The notes beneath the pieces are model-generated. The model made no database searches, had not been told where the DNA came from, and was given only the letters and a program-made list of their open reading frames with translations. Positions 8,314-15,753 of a DNA stretch of 64,000 nucleotides are shown one piece after another. Origin of the DNA: Cyanobacteria bacterium REEB67 (GTDB lineage Bacteria; Cyanobacteriota; Vampirovibrionia; Obscuribacterales; Obscuribacteraceae); assembly GCA_018971775.1 (NCBI GenBank), contig JAGXAB010000009.1, positions 1-64,000 on the forward strand, given 5' to 3'. Made by a program: the position numbers and the translations under genes. Position 1 is the first letter of the stretch; each line of letters starts with the position of its first letter.

Positions 8314-9831
8314 CTAATTGGTGTGATTGCGCACAAAGCCTGTACGCGTCTTGCTCGGCACCGAAGATAGAGATTGGAGCGCCAGCTTGATCTCGTAATC
8401 GGCAGGCAACATCTGACTGCAATTGACGAGCTCGGCGATAGCACTGGTGGTATCACCGGCATCCTTGAGCTCGAGGGCGAGCGCCTTGTGCAACTGAGCG
8501 TTTTTAGGACTGATCTGCACGGCTAGACGATACTCGATTACGGCTGATTGGTGGTCGCCATTTTTGCTGTAGACCCAGGCGAGATTAGCGTGAGTGTCAG
8601 GGTCATTGGGGGCAAGATTGACTGCCATACGCGCTTCTTTCAAGGCCTGGGTGTATTTCTTGGTGGAGGCCAGGGCCCAGGACAGCCCGACATGTCCTTC
8701 CGAATAATCGGGATCGAGATCGCAGGCGGTAACTAGCTCATCGACGGCATCGGGCCATTTGTTCATCTTGCCGAGAGCAAAGCCATAACGCGCGTGCACG
8801 ATGGCGTCTTTGGGATTGAGAGCAATCGCCTTGCGGTACTCATCAATCGCTTCATCGGGCAATCGCTGAACAGCGTAACACTGAGCCAGTATCAGATGCG
8901 GTATCACCAGATTTTTGTCGAGCTTGGCGGCGATTTTGCACTCGAGCACGGCCTGACGCAACAGATTGCGCATGCGATAGCATTCGGCCTGATAGGTATG
9001 GGCAAGCGCGTTGCCGTTATCTATTTTGATTGCTTGATTATATTCGTGATTGGCTTCTTCATAGCGACCGAGCAAGCGCAGTGCTTCCGCTCGCATAAAG
9101 TGGCCATCACCAGTAGTGGAGCGGATTCTCAAAACCTTGTCGAATTCTTTTAAAGCTTCAGAATAGTCCGCCATGCCCATGAGAATCTTACCGAGCATGT
9201 AATGCGCTTTGAAGTTTTCCGGATCCGCCTTGAGGACGATCTCAAACTCTATTAAAGCGTTTGTATAGTCGCGCCGGGCAAAGAACATATCGCCGAGCTT
9301 GGAGTGTCGCTCTATCTCTTTATTGCGATCCTCCTTAACAGGATCGAAGGCGGTCTCGAGCTGAGGGTCTAGTTTTACCGGCGCTTTTCTTGCACTCAAG
9401 TCGAGCTGTTCGTCGGTCGGCTCAGCCACAGCTTCTCGCGACTCGCCGGGAATATTGTTTTTTGGCTTATCCAGAGGCGAAGGCTCGGGGGCTCGCTCCA
9501 GGCCATTTTCACCGATGGCACCGGCCTTATCTCCCTGCCTAAAACGCTCCGCGGCGCGCTCGGCTTCTTCCAGTTCGGCTTCGCGCTTCATGGCCGCTTC
9601 CTGTTCGGCAGCCTTACGAGCTTTGCGCTGGGCAGAATAGTTGCGACTGCTATAAGAGCTGCTCGCGGCAAAGACGGCGCCGCCCAAAGAAGAAGCAGAA
9701 GAAAAAGAAGATAAATATGATGGCACCGCCTGCGGTATCAGCGCCAGCAGCGAGCAGGCGAGAGCAATAGTCGCCGCCGGCAGAACCGACGACCGACGCC
9801 ATTGCAGAAACTCGCCGCGCTTACCGTTCAT
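8314..9831 (-). CDS. TPR-repeat protein with N-terminal membrane segment
   Basis: 505 residues. A short basic start precedes one hydrophobic helix (about 18-40), then a Ser-rich and Ala/Arg/Glu-rich, probably coiled segment to about 175. Roughly eight tetratricopeptide repeats follow (about 180-475), with clear A-x-x-x-Y and P-x-x motifs in units such as ALIEFEIVLKADPENFKAHYMLG. TPR stacks bind partner proteins; the anchor suggests the stack sits outside the cytoplasmic membrane. The start overlaps the stop of the exonuclease gene by ATGA, so the two are likely translated together. No specific function can be assigned. Confidence 0.75.
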   Translation of the reverse strand: MNGKRGEFLQWRRSSVLPAATIALACSLLALIPQAVPSYLSSFSSASSLGGAVFAASSSYSSRNYSAQRKARKAAEQEAAMKREAELEEAERAAERFRQGDKAGAIGENGLERAPEPSPLDKPKNNIPGESREAVAEPTDEQLDLSARKAPVKLDPQLETAFDPVKEDRNKEIERHSKLGDMFFARRDYTNALIEFEIVLKADPENFKAHYMLGKILMGMADYSEALKEFDKVLRIRSTTGDGHFMRAEALRLLGRYEEANHEYNQAIKIDNGNALAHTYQAECYRMRNLLRQAVLECKIAAKLDKNLVIPHLILAQCYAVQRLPDEAIDEYRKAIALNPKDAIVHARYGFALGKMNKWPDAVDELVTACDLDPDYSEGHVGLSWALASTKKYTQALKEARMAVNLAPNDPDTHANLAWVYSKNGDHQSAVIEYRLAVQISPKNAQLHKALALELKDAGDTTSAIAELVNCSQMLPADYEIKLALQSLSSVPSKTRTGFVRNHTN

Positions 9832-10763
9832 CTTTTTCGCGACAGAAGTATCGCCTCGACAATCCGATCGACTCGGAAAGTCCGCTCGGCTTGGGACTTT
9901 TTACAGAAGGCATTGAGATAAACACTGCCGCGACTTTCGATCACGGCCAGTGGCATAACGACGCGCGTGCTCTTGAACTCGCTGTGATAAGTAAGGCGTA
10001 CTTCAGCTTCGCCGCCGCCGCCAATCGCTTCTTCCAGGGTAGCCAGCATGGCCAGAGCATTCTGCGACAGGCGCTCTCGTCCGCTCACCTGCGGCAAAGC
10101 ACCAAACACGGAAAGCGAGCCTCCCGCTCTCAATTCACCGAACGTTTTGTGGGCACTGCGCTCGAGCAATTTGCGGAAGAGCTTTTCTACGTAAATGCTA
10201 TCGTCGAGGGCGCGGTGATAGAGCGCTCCGGCGAAGCCAAAATACTCGCTCAAAGTTTTTAGTTTGTAGTTGGCGCAGTCATTGACATGATTTTGAGCGA
10301 ATACGAGAGTATCGAGGACAAAATTTTGCGGCATGCTCAGACCGGCGCGCATCGCCTCGACTTTGACAAATTCAACATCAAAATTGGCATTGTGAGCCAT
10401 GAGAACCGGTGCGCTGCCGCCCAGCCAGTCAAAAAATCTGGTCAGTGCCGGACCAGCCAGCGGGGCATCCTTCACCATCTCATCGCTGATACCGTGCAAG
10501 GCCGAGACTTCCGGTGGAATAGGCTGGCCAGGGTTAATAAGTGTTTCAAAAGTCTCGGGCTCACCATCGCCGAGGCGAAATTTCACCGCGCAGAGCTCGA
10601 CGAGCCGACAGGCAATCGGCGAAAGCCCGGTAGTCTCGGTATCGAAGGCAACAAATACAATATCGTCGAGACTATCGCCGTCCGCAGGCAGAGTGGTGGT
10701 GCGAGCGCTGTGAAGATCAACTTCCGGTCCCGCCTGAGCATTGCAATTGGGTAAAACGGTCAT
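9828..10763 (-). CDS. DnaQ-family 3'-5' exonuclease with C-terminal WYL-like domain
   Basis: 311 residues. The DEDDh exonuclease fold spans about 33-205: FDTETTG (first Asp/Glu), NANFDVEFV (second Asp) and YHRALDDSIY (His and last Asp), as in the epsilon subunit of DNA polymerase III and related proofreaders. The last 90 residues are separate and contain RVVMPLAVIESRGSVYLNAF followed by ERTFRVDRI, which fits WYL domains, often nucleic-acid or ligand sensors in regulators. Such an exonuclease-WYL chain suggests ligand- or DNA-controlled nuclease action rather than a plain polymerase subunit. Upstream of, and coupled to, the TPR gene. Confidence 0.82.
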   Translation of the reverse strand: MTVLPNCNAQAGPEVDLHSARTTTLPADGDSLDDIVFVAFDTETTGLSPIACRLVELCAVKFRLGDGEPETFETLINPGQPIPPEVSALHGISDEMVKDAPLAGPALTRFFDWLGGSAPVLMAHNANFDVEFVKVEAMRAGLSMPQNFVLDTLVFAQNHVNDCANYKLKTLSEYFGFAGALYHRALDDSIYVEKLFRKLLERSAHKTFGELRAGGSLSVFGALPQVSGRERLSQNALAMLATLEEAIGGGGEAEVRLTYHSEFKSTRVVMPLAVIESRGSVYLNAFCKKSQAERTFRVDRIVEAILLSRKR

Positions 10764-10941
10764 AACTTACCTCTCAAGCGCCTCGGCGGTATTCTAGTAT
10801 CATGACAGTATCGTCATGCCCCTGGCCATAATATTATCTCTCAGTGTAACGCGCTCTCAGCCTATTCGAATGCCCGTCAGCGGCACCTGTAATTAATTCC
10901 AACTATAGTAATGCGGTATTTGCAATGGATATATCAGACCT

Positions 10942-11679
10942 TTGAATAGAGCCGCCAGCAAGCAAATCCTCGCCGTAGCTCTCCTAGCGAGCGCTCTCTT
11001 CCCCCGCACCGCTCAGTGTTTTTCTACCGGTGAGAATATCCACAGCTTGATCGTCAAGGACGCCCTTCTGGCCGTACTCAACGAAAACAATCTCAAGCTC
11101 GTCACAAACTGTCTGCAAGCACAGGCCGGGGACAAGGATTTGCCCGCCGATCGGCTCTTCACCTCAGCTACATTCAAAAACTCGGTCAATTTCGTCGACC
11201 GCGAGCAGAAAAAAGCACTGGATTTTGCCGCTCAGGCCGACGTTTCGCAAGCGAGTCGATATCACTGTTTGAAACATTTCGGCAAATTGCTTTTTGTCGC
11301 TCAAGAATTTTACAGCCGCTCCGACTATATCGAAATCGAAGCGGCTGTCGCTCAGTACAAAAAGACCGATAGCGCCTTCAATCCATACAATATCGACCTG
11401 GTCGACTGGAGTGCGCTCATCAACAAAATCAGAAAAAAAGAGCCCCTCCCCTATGGTCCGGCCACGATCACCAAGGAAAACGAAGAACAGACGGCCACGC
11501 CTCTGGGCAACAGCACCTATTTTAAAACAGCGCGCGAACTGGCCGTACGTGAGACGCAGCGCCAGTGGGAGCTACTGGAATTGTTGATCAAGCGCCGTTA
11601 TCATGAGCGCGCCCTGACGATCATCGCCGCCCTGCGAGAGGCAAGCTGCCCGGCAGAGGAGCCGGACTCCCTCGACTAA
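10942..11679 (+). CDS. Secreted HetC / zinc phospholipase C-like protein (tentative)
   Basis: 245 residues starting at a TTG, with a signal peptide (KQILAVALLASALFPRTAQC, then FSTGENIHSLIVKDAL). The stretch YHCLKHFGKLLFVAQEFYSRSDYIEIE resembles the L-H-x-x-Q-D-F-Y-S-H-S-N-W-V-E pattern of HetC-like proteins, which share the helical fold of zinc-dependent phospholipase C. Histidines in GENIHSLI and YHCLKHF could bind metal. The second Ser-His of the family motif is Ser-Arg here. No good ribosome binding site is seen and the start is uncertain. Treat the family call as a hypothesis. Confidence 0.5.
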   Translation: MNRAASKQILAVALLASALFPRTAQCFSTGENIHSLIVKDALLAVLNENNLKLVTNCLQAQAGDKDLPADRLFTSATFKNSVNFVDREQKKALDFAAQADVSQASRYHCLKHFGKLLFVAQEFYSRSDYIEIEAAVAQYKKTDSAFNPYNIDLVDWSALINKIRKKEPLPYGPATITKENEEQTATPLGNSTYFKTARELAVRETQRQWELLELLIKRRYHERALTIIAALREASCPAEEPDSLD

Positions 11680-11681
11680 TT

Positions 11682-12452
11682 CTACTTTTGAGCGCGTATA
11701 TTGCCGCAATCCGGACAATCTTCGTTGGCATCGAGACCGCGCAATACTTCCATTTCGCCCGACAGGCCATCTATTTTGAAGAGCTCATTGCCCTGGCTGG
11801 CACCAACCTTGCCGACGAGCTTGACCACTTCGAGAGCGAGATAAGAACCAACCAGACTGTCCATGGCGTAGAGAGACCCCTCCTCCTTACGGATATGAGT
11901 AAAATCTTCCATATCCACCATCGAAAGAAGACAGCGCAAACAAGCCGAACGCCCGGGCACCATGCTGAAGAGCTGATAACGCAAACCACCACCGCCGGCG
12001 TGAACGAGGGGCTTACGATATTGCATGCACATGTCGGAAAGCTCTAGCTTTTCGCGCCATTCGGCCAGACCATCAACAACAATCTGACAATCACGTAGCA
12101 AATCCTCCGGGCGATTGGCATCTCCAAGTGGATACTCACTGATCAATTCGAAAGTAAGCTTACTCCCCTGATCAACATTAGCGGGAGCAAGAATGCGAGC
12201 CAATTGATTGAGCTTGGAAAGTTCGGTGCCGACGATTTTTATCGATCCGAAACCAACGTTGAGCAAATTGAGCGCCACCACCTGTGCTACCGTACCGGCT
12301 CCGCAAATAAGAGCGCGCCCATTGAAAAGGCGGCGCTGATTGTATTCGGCGAATCCCGATAGCTTGAGCTGTCCGGTAAACCGTTCCACTGCAGGCGCAT
12401 TTTGATCCTGATTTTGGTTTTGATCTGGGTCTGGGTTGGGCTTACTGTTCAA
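11682..12452 (-). CDS. ThiF/MoeB/HesA-family E1-like protein
   Basis: 256 residues. The nucleotide-binding GxGxxA pattern is LICGAGTVAQVVALNLLNVGFG (about residues 49-70), followed by an IVGTELSKLNQ segment at the usual second-strand position. Two Cys pairs, CLRC in the middle and CPDC at the C terminus, are the zinc-binding pairs of ThiF and MoeB. These enzymes adenylate the C terminus of a sulfur-carrier or ubiquitin-like protein. No small carrier protein, moaE, thiS or thiG is nearby, so the partner is unknown. It starts at a TTG with GGAT five bases upstream and has a charged Asn/Asp/Gln-rich N-terminal tail. Convergent with the HetC-like gene. Confidence 0.72.
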   Translation of the reverse strand: MNSKPNPDPDQNQNQDQNAPAVERFTGQLKLSGFAEYNQRRLFNGRALICGAGTVAQVVALNLLNVGFGSIKIVGTELSKLNQLARILAPANVDQGSKLTFELISEYPLGDANRPEDLLRDCQIVVDGLAEWREKLELSDMCMQYRKPLVHAGGGGLRYQLFSMVPGRSACLRCLLSMVDMEDFTHIRKEEGSLYAMDSLVGSYLALEVVKLVGKVGASQGNELFKIDGLSGEMEVLRGLDANEDCPDCGNIRAQK

Positions 12453-12530
12453 ATCTATCCATGCTCAATAATAGTCCGCACTCTCGACTACTTGCCCAGG
12501 CGGCTAACAGCTTAGTTTACCCTACAAACC

Positions 12531-12551
12531 AAAAACCCCCCTTGCGGGAGG
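12531..12551 (-). terminator. Terminator after cassette copy 1
   Basis: Read on the minus strand: CCTCCC, a GCAA tetraloop, GGGGGG, then TTTTT. It follows the copy 1 stop codon by about 27 bases. Confidence 0.88.
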
Positions 12552-12578
12552 TCTCTGGCTGGCGTTGGCGGGGAAAAC

Positions 12579-13094
12579 TTAGTTGAAGAGTGCAGCGTCG
12601 CGGGCCGATGCTACGAGCCAGTTGATGCAACCGGGGGTGGCGAGACCACCTGTCACACCGGCAGCTCCGAACATGACCTTTTTCATCGCATCATGTGAAC
12701 CAGCAGCCATGTGCATGAAGCCCATGATCATGGTCGGTCCGCCCCAGGCAATACCGAGGATTTCCATACCGTTGGCGATGATGTTGAGCAAGGCTTCAAG
12801 GTTGGCCAAGTTGTTTACACGGACAGTACCAGCGGTGTTGACGCCCTGGATGACCGTGGCGTCATTGCCCTGGGGAGCAATGGTACCGTTAGTGGCACCC
12901 TGTAGTTGCGGGGCCATTGTTGTACCGCCTTGAGTAGTCTGGGAACCGGTCCTATTGAACTGACCGTCATGATTTTGTTGGCCATTGTCTCCCAGAGAAT
13001 TGAAAGCGTCTTGAGCCAGGGCTGGGGAGGCAGATGCTCCGGCTACTACGATGAAACCAAGGGCCAATTTGGTGAATGCAGATTTAAGAGACAT
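12579..13094 (-). CDS. Secreted two-helix protein, cassette copy 1 (VirB2/TrbC pilin-like, tentative)
   Basis: 171 residues. The signal peptide ends SPALAQ before DAFNSLGD. The mature protein has a Gln/Asn/Gly/Thr-rich region (about 30-90), then two hydrophobic segments: ILGIAWGGPTMIMGFMHMAAG and VMFGAAGVTGGLATPGCINW, joined by a short charged loop (SHDAMKK). This layout of signal peptide plus two close helices with a polar loop resembles VirB2/TrbC pilins of type IV secretion, but no other secretion genes are in the window. The signal peptide is unlike that of the other three copies, whereas the mature part is almost identical. GGGGAGGAG lies six bases before the ATG. It has its own terminator. 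Confidence 0.82.
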   Translation of the reverse strand: MSLKSAFTKLALGFIVVAGASASPALAQDAFNSLGDNGQQNHDGQFNRTGSQTTQGGTTMAPQLQGATNGTIAPQGNDATVIQGVNTAGTVRVNNLANLEALLNIIANGMEILGIAWGGPTMIMGFMHMAAGSHDAMKKVMFGAAGVTGGLATPGCINWLVASARDAALFN

Positions 13095-13494
13095 GGATTG
13101 CTCCTCCCCGAATAATTATATGTTTGATTAGTAAGGTTGATTGGACGAAAGTGATTCAGATGCGCTCAGCGGCTTGAATCGAGTTCAGGATAAACTTTAA
13201 CGGGAGAGATGTCAACGGCATTTCTGTTAGCTGGATTACAATTTCCCTACTTTTCTTGTGCACCACTGGCGGCACCACACCATTGTTCACCGGTGCGGAG
13301 GTCGCCCGCCAGGGCGTAGCCTGCAGAGCGGCATTGGAAGGCATCCAGGCGCTCCAGCTTTTATACAGCGAAACGGATCACAAAAACAAAGATAGAAAAG
13401 TCGATTCGGAACCATTGTCGCCAAATATCGATAAAACATAAGAGAGGAGGGTCGCCCCTCCTCTCAACGTTTATTCAGTGCCGCCCTGACGCTC
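13095..13494. other. Spacer between cassette copies 1 and 2
   Basis: About 400 bases without a convincing gene. It holds the leader of copy 1 (with TTAGTAAGGTTGA near 13129, matching TTAGTAAGGCTTGA upstream of copy 2 at 14041) and the terminator of copy 2 at 13442-13465. The middle portion shows nothing I recognise. Confidence 0.5.
13442..13465 (-). terminator. Terminator after cassette copy 2
   Basis: A perfect ten-base-pair hairpin, GAGAGGAGGG with CCCTCCTCTC, closed by a four-base loop and followed on the minus strand by TTATGTTTT. Confidence 0.85.
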
Positions 13495-14013
13495 TTAGTT
13501 AAAGAGGGCAGCGTCACGAGCAGAGGCAACGAGCCAGTTGATACAACCGGGCGTAGCAAGACCACCTGTCACACCAGCAGCTCCGAACATGACCTTTTTC
13601 ATCGCATCATGTGAACCAGCAGCCATGTGCATGAAGCCCATGATCATGGTCGGTCCGCCCCAGGCAATGCCGAGGATTTCCATACCGTTGGCGATAATGT
13701 TGAGCAAGGCTTCCAGGTTGGCCAGGTTGTTTACACGGACAGTACCAGCTGTATTGACGCCCTGAATGACGGTGGCGTCGGTACCCTGAGGAGCAATCGT
13801 GCCATTGGTAGCACCTTGCAGTTGCGGAGCCATTGTCGTGCCACCCTGAGTAGTCTGCGAACCGGTTCTATTGAACTGGCCATCGTGATTTTGCTGACCA
13901 TTGTCACCAAGTGAGTTAAAAGCATCTTGCGCTAGAGCAGGCGAGGCTAGTGACAGACCAGCTAAAACCGCTACGGCCATCGACATGCTGGACAAGATAG
14001 ATTTGATAGACAT
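13495..14013 (-). CDS. Secreted two-helix protein, cassette copy 2
   Basis: 172 residues, same architecture as copy 1. The signal peptide (MSIKSILSSMSMAVAVLAG) is close to that of copy 3, while the third-position codon pattern of the mature part matches copy 4 far better. This mosaic points to gene conversion. The mature protein differs from the other three by one residue that I can see: Thr in place of Asn in PQGTDATV. A GGAGAG ribosome site lies eight bases before the ATG. One Cys (TPGCINW) sits in the second hydrophobic segment in all copies. Confidence 0.82.
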   Translation of the reverse strand: MSIKSILSSMSMAVAVLAGLSLASPALAQDAFNSLGDNGQQNHDGQFNRTGSQTTQGGTTMAPQLQGATNGTIAPQGTDATVIQGVNTAGTVRVNNLANLEALLNIIANGMEILGIAWGGPTMIMGFMHMAAGSHDAMKKVMFGAAGVTGGLATPGCINWLVASARDAALFN

Positions 14014-14056
14014 AGTAAAAGCTCTCCGGGGGGGGATTATTTAGTAAGGCTTGACG

Positions 14057-14090
14057 AAACCAGGCAAGTGCTTGGTGTTGCTCAACAATA
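14057..14090 (-). promoter_or_regulatory. Upstream block shared by cassette copies 2 and 3
   Basis: 34 bases beginning AAACCAGGCAAG on the plus strand, 44-77 bases before the copy 2 start. The same block, with two mismatches, recurs at 14842-14875 before copy 3. Read on the minus strand it contains TTGAGC and TTGCCT, possible -35 elements, with TACTAA-type -10 candidates closer to each gene. Confidence 0.5.
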
Positions 14091-14197
14091 AGCGAGGTCG
14101 AGCCACTTGTCAAGCGAAAGTTTTGGAAAAGACTCTTCCCTTTAGAGTAGGCCTTTTAATTGGAAGTCTCTTCAAATTGGCTCGCCAGGCCAAGAAA

Positions 14198-14233
14198 AGG
14201 AAAAGAGAGAAGGGCAACCTCCTCTCTTTTCCT
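14198..14233 (-). terminator. Terminator after cassette copy 3
   Basis: A 16-base-pair hairpin (AGGAAAAGAGAG... with ...CTCTCTTTTCCT) having one G-T wobble and a four-base loop. It is unrelated in sequence to the terminators of the other copies. Confidence 0.8.
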
Positions 14234-14267
14234 CTCTTATAGTGCTTGAATCCAGTTCGCTATGCGC

Positions 14268-14786
14268 TTAGTTGAACAAAGCGGCGTCGCGGGCAGATGC
14301 CACCAGCCAGTTGATACAACCGGGAGTGGCGAGACCGCCTGTCACACCGGCAGCTCCGAACATGACCTTTTTCATCGCATCATGTGAACCGGCAGCCATG
14401 TGCATGAAGCCCATGATCATGGTCGGTCCGCCCCAGGCAATACCGAGAATTTCCATACCGTTGGCAATGATGTTGAGCAAAGCTTCCAGGTTGGCCAGGT
14501 TGTTTACACGCACAGTGCCGGCCGTATTGACGCCCTGGATAACAGTAGCGTCATTGCCCTGCGGAGCAATCGTACCGTTGGTGGCACCTTGCAGCTGGGG
14601 AGCCATTGTAGTACCGCCCTGAGTAGTCTGAGAGCCGGTTCTATTGAATTGTCCGTCGTGATTCTGCTGACCATTATCTCCGAGTGAATTGAAAGCATCT
14701 TGCGCAAAAGCAGGTGAGGCGAAGGAAAGACCAGCGACAACAGCAACGGCCATGGACATGCTGGACAAAATAGATTTGATAGACAT
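14268..14786 (-). CDS. Secreted two-helix protein, cassette copy 3
   Basis: 172 residues, same architecture as copy 1. The signal peptide is nearly that of copy 2 (MSIKSILSSMSMAVAVVAG, ending SPAFAQ). The mature protein matches copies 1 and 4 in every residue I compared, yet the nucleotide sequence differs from copies 2 and 4 at many third positions. GGAG lies about ten bases before the ATG. The leader contains three near-repeats of TTTACTA. Confidence 0.82.
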   Translation of the reverse strand: MSIKSILSSMSMAVAVVAGLSFASPAFAQDAFNSLGDNGQQNHDGQFNRTGSQTTQGGTTMAPQLQGATNGTIAPQGNDATVIQGVNTAGTVRVNNLANLEALLNIIANGMEILGIAWGGPTMIMGFMHMAAGSHDAMKKVMFGAAGVTGGLATPGCINWLVASARDAALFN

Positions 14787-14808
14787 GGTAAGTATGCTCC
14801 GGGAGATT

Positions 14809-14834
14809 TAGTAAATAGTAAATAGTAAAAGGTA
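14809..14834 (-). promoter_or_regulatory. TAGTAAA repeat leader motif of copy 3
   Basis: TAGTAAA is repeated and ends in TAGTAAAAGGTA. The 19-base string TAGTAAATAGTAAAAGGTA is identical in the copy 4 leader at 15629-15647. It lies 23-48 bases before the copy 3 start, where a -10 element would be expected. Confidence 0.5.
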
Positions 14835-14841
14835 AACTTCA

Positions 14842-14875
14842 AAACCAGGCAAGCGCTTGGAGTTGCTCAACAATA
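14842..14875 (-). promoter_or_regulatory. Upstream block shared with copy 2
   Basis: Second copy of the AAACCAGGCAAG block, 32 of 34 bases the same as at 14057-14090. It lies 56-89 bases before the copy 3 start. The added distance relative to copy 2 corresponds to the extra TAGTAAA repeats. Confidence 0.5.
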
Positions 14876-15027
14876 GGGCCAGCCAAGGGGGAAGTCAATG
14901 TCGTTTTTGTTGTGCACAATACATTTTTCCAAAATTATTTTGCACCACGAGTGATACCACGACCGCCGAGTGCAACTTTTGCCTTTCACACCATGCAATC
15001 TTCCCAGCTTACGACGGCCTCAAACAA

Positions 15028-15053
15028 GAGGGAGGGCCTTGCGACCCTCCCTC
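15028..15053 (-). terminator. Terminator after cassette copy 4
   Basis: GAGGGAGGG paired with CCCTCCCTC across an eight-base loop, followed on the minus strand by TTGTTT. It lies about 25 bases after the copy 4 stop. Confidence 0.8.
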
Positions 15054-15077
15054 TGCAATGTTGATTGCTTCGCTGTC

Positions 15078-15596
15078 TTAGTTGAACAAAGCAGCGTCGC
15101 GAGCAGATGCTACGAGCCAGTTGATACAACCGGGGGTGGCGAGACCGCCTGTTACACCAGCAGCTCCGAACATGACCTTTTTCATCGCATCATGTGAACC
15201 AGCAGCCATATGCATGAAGCCCATGATCATGGTCGGTCCGCCCCAGGCAATGCCGAGGATTTCCATACCGTTGGCGATAATGTTGAGCAAGGCTTCCAGG
15301 TTGGCCAGGTTGTTTACACGCACAGTACCAGCTGTATTGACGCCCTGAATTACGGTGGCGTCGTTACCCTGAGGAGCAATCGTGCCATTGGTAGCACCTT
15401 GCAGCTGCGGAGCCATTGTCGTGCCACCCTGAGTCGTCTGCGAACCGGTTCTATTGAACTGGCCATCGTGATTTTGCTGACCATTATCACCAAGCGAATT
15501 AAAAGCATCTTGGGCTAGTGCGGGGGTCGAAAGAGAAAGAGTGCCGACAACGGCGAGGGAAGCAAAAGCCATAGTAAGTTTAGACAGAACGTTCAT
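15078..15596 (-). CDS. Secreted two-helix protein, cassette copy 4
   Basis: 172 residues from the ATG at 15596, which has GGAGG seven bases upstream; an in-frame start at 15707 would add a 37-residue unlikely extension. The signal peptide (MNVLSKLTMAFASLAVVGT, ending TPALAQ) differs from all other copies. The mature region is the same as copies 1 and 3 at protein level and closest to copy 2 at nucleotide level. Last of the four tandem, same-strand units, each with its own leader and terminator, so each is probably transcribed alone and strongly. Confidence 0.82.
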   Translation of the reverse strand: MNVLSKLTMAFASLAVVGTLSLSTPALAQDAFNSLGDNGQQNHDGQFNRTGSQTTQGGTTMAPQLQGATNGTIAPQGNDATVIQGVNTAGTVRVNNLANLEALLNIIANGMEILGIAWGGPTMIMGFMHMAAGSHDAMKKVMFGAAGVTGGLATPGCINWLVASARDAALFN

Positions 15597-15628
15597 AGTG
15601 AACCTCCGCGACATGCGCAAATATAAAG

Positions 15629-15647
15629 TAGTAAATAGTAAAAGGTA
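15629..15647 (-). promoter_or_regulatory. Copy 4 leader motif identical to copy 3
   Basis: The 19-base TAGTAAATAGTAAAAGGTA string, 33-51 bases before the copy 4 start. The flanks differ from copy 3, so the element itself appears conserved. Confidence 0.5.
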
Positions 15648-15753
15648 TAGAAAATCTCGGAAAAAGCCCGAGGAGTTCAATGTAATCGATGCATACTCGA
15701 GAGTCAAGTACCCGAATTATTAATTCGATAATTATTTTTGCGCTTGGCTGCCC

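Noticed and set aside
12579-15596. Complete type IV secretion locus
   Set aside because: Only the pilin-like genes are present; neighbours are housekeeping and no ATPase or channel gene is seen.
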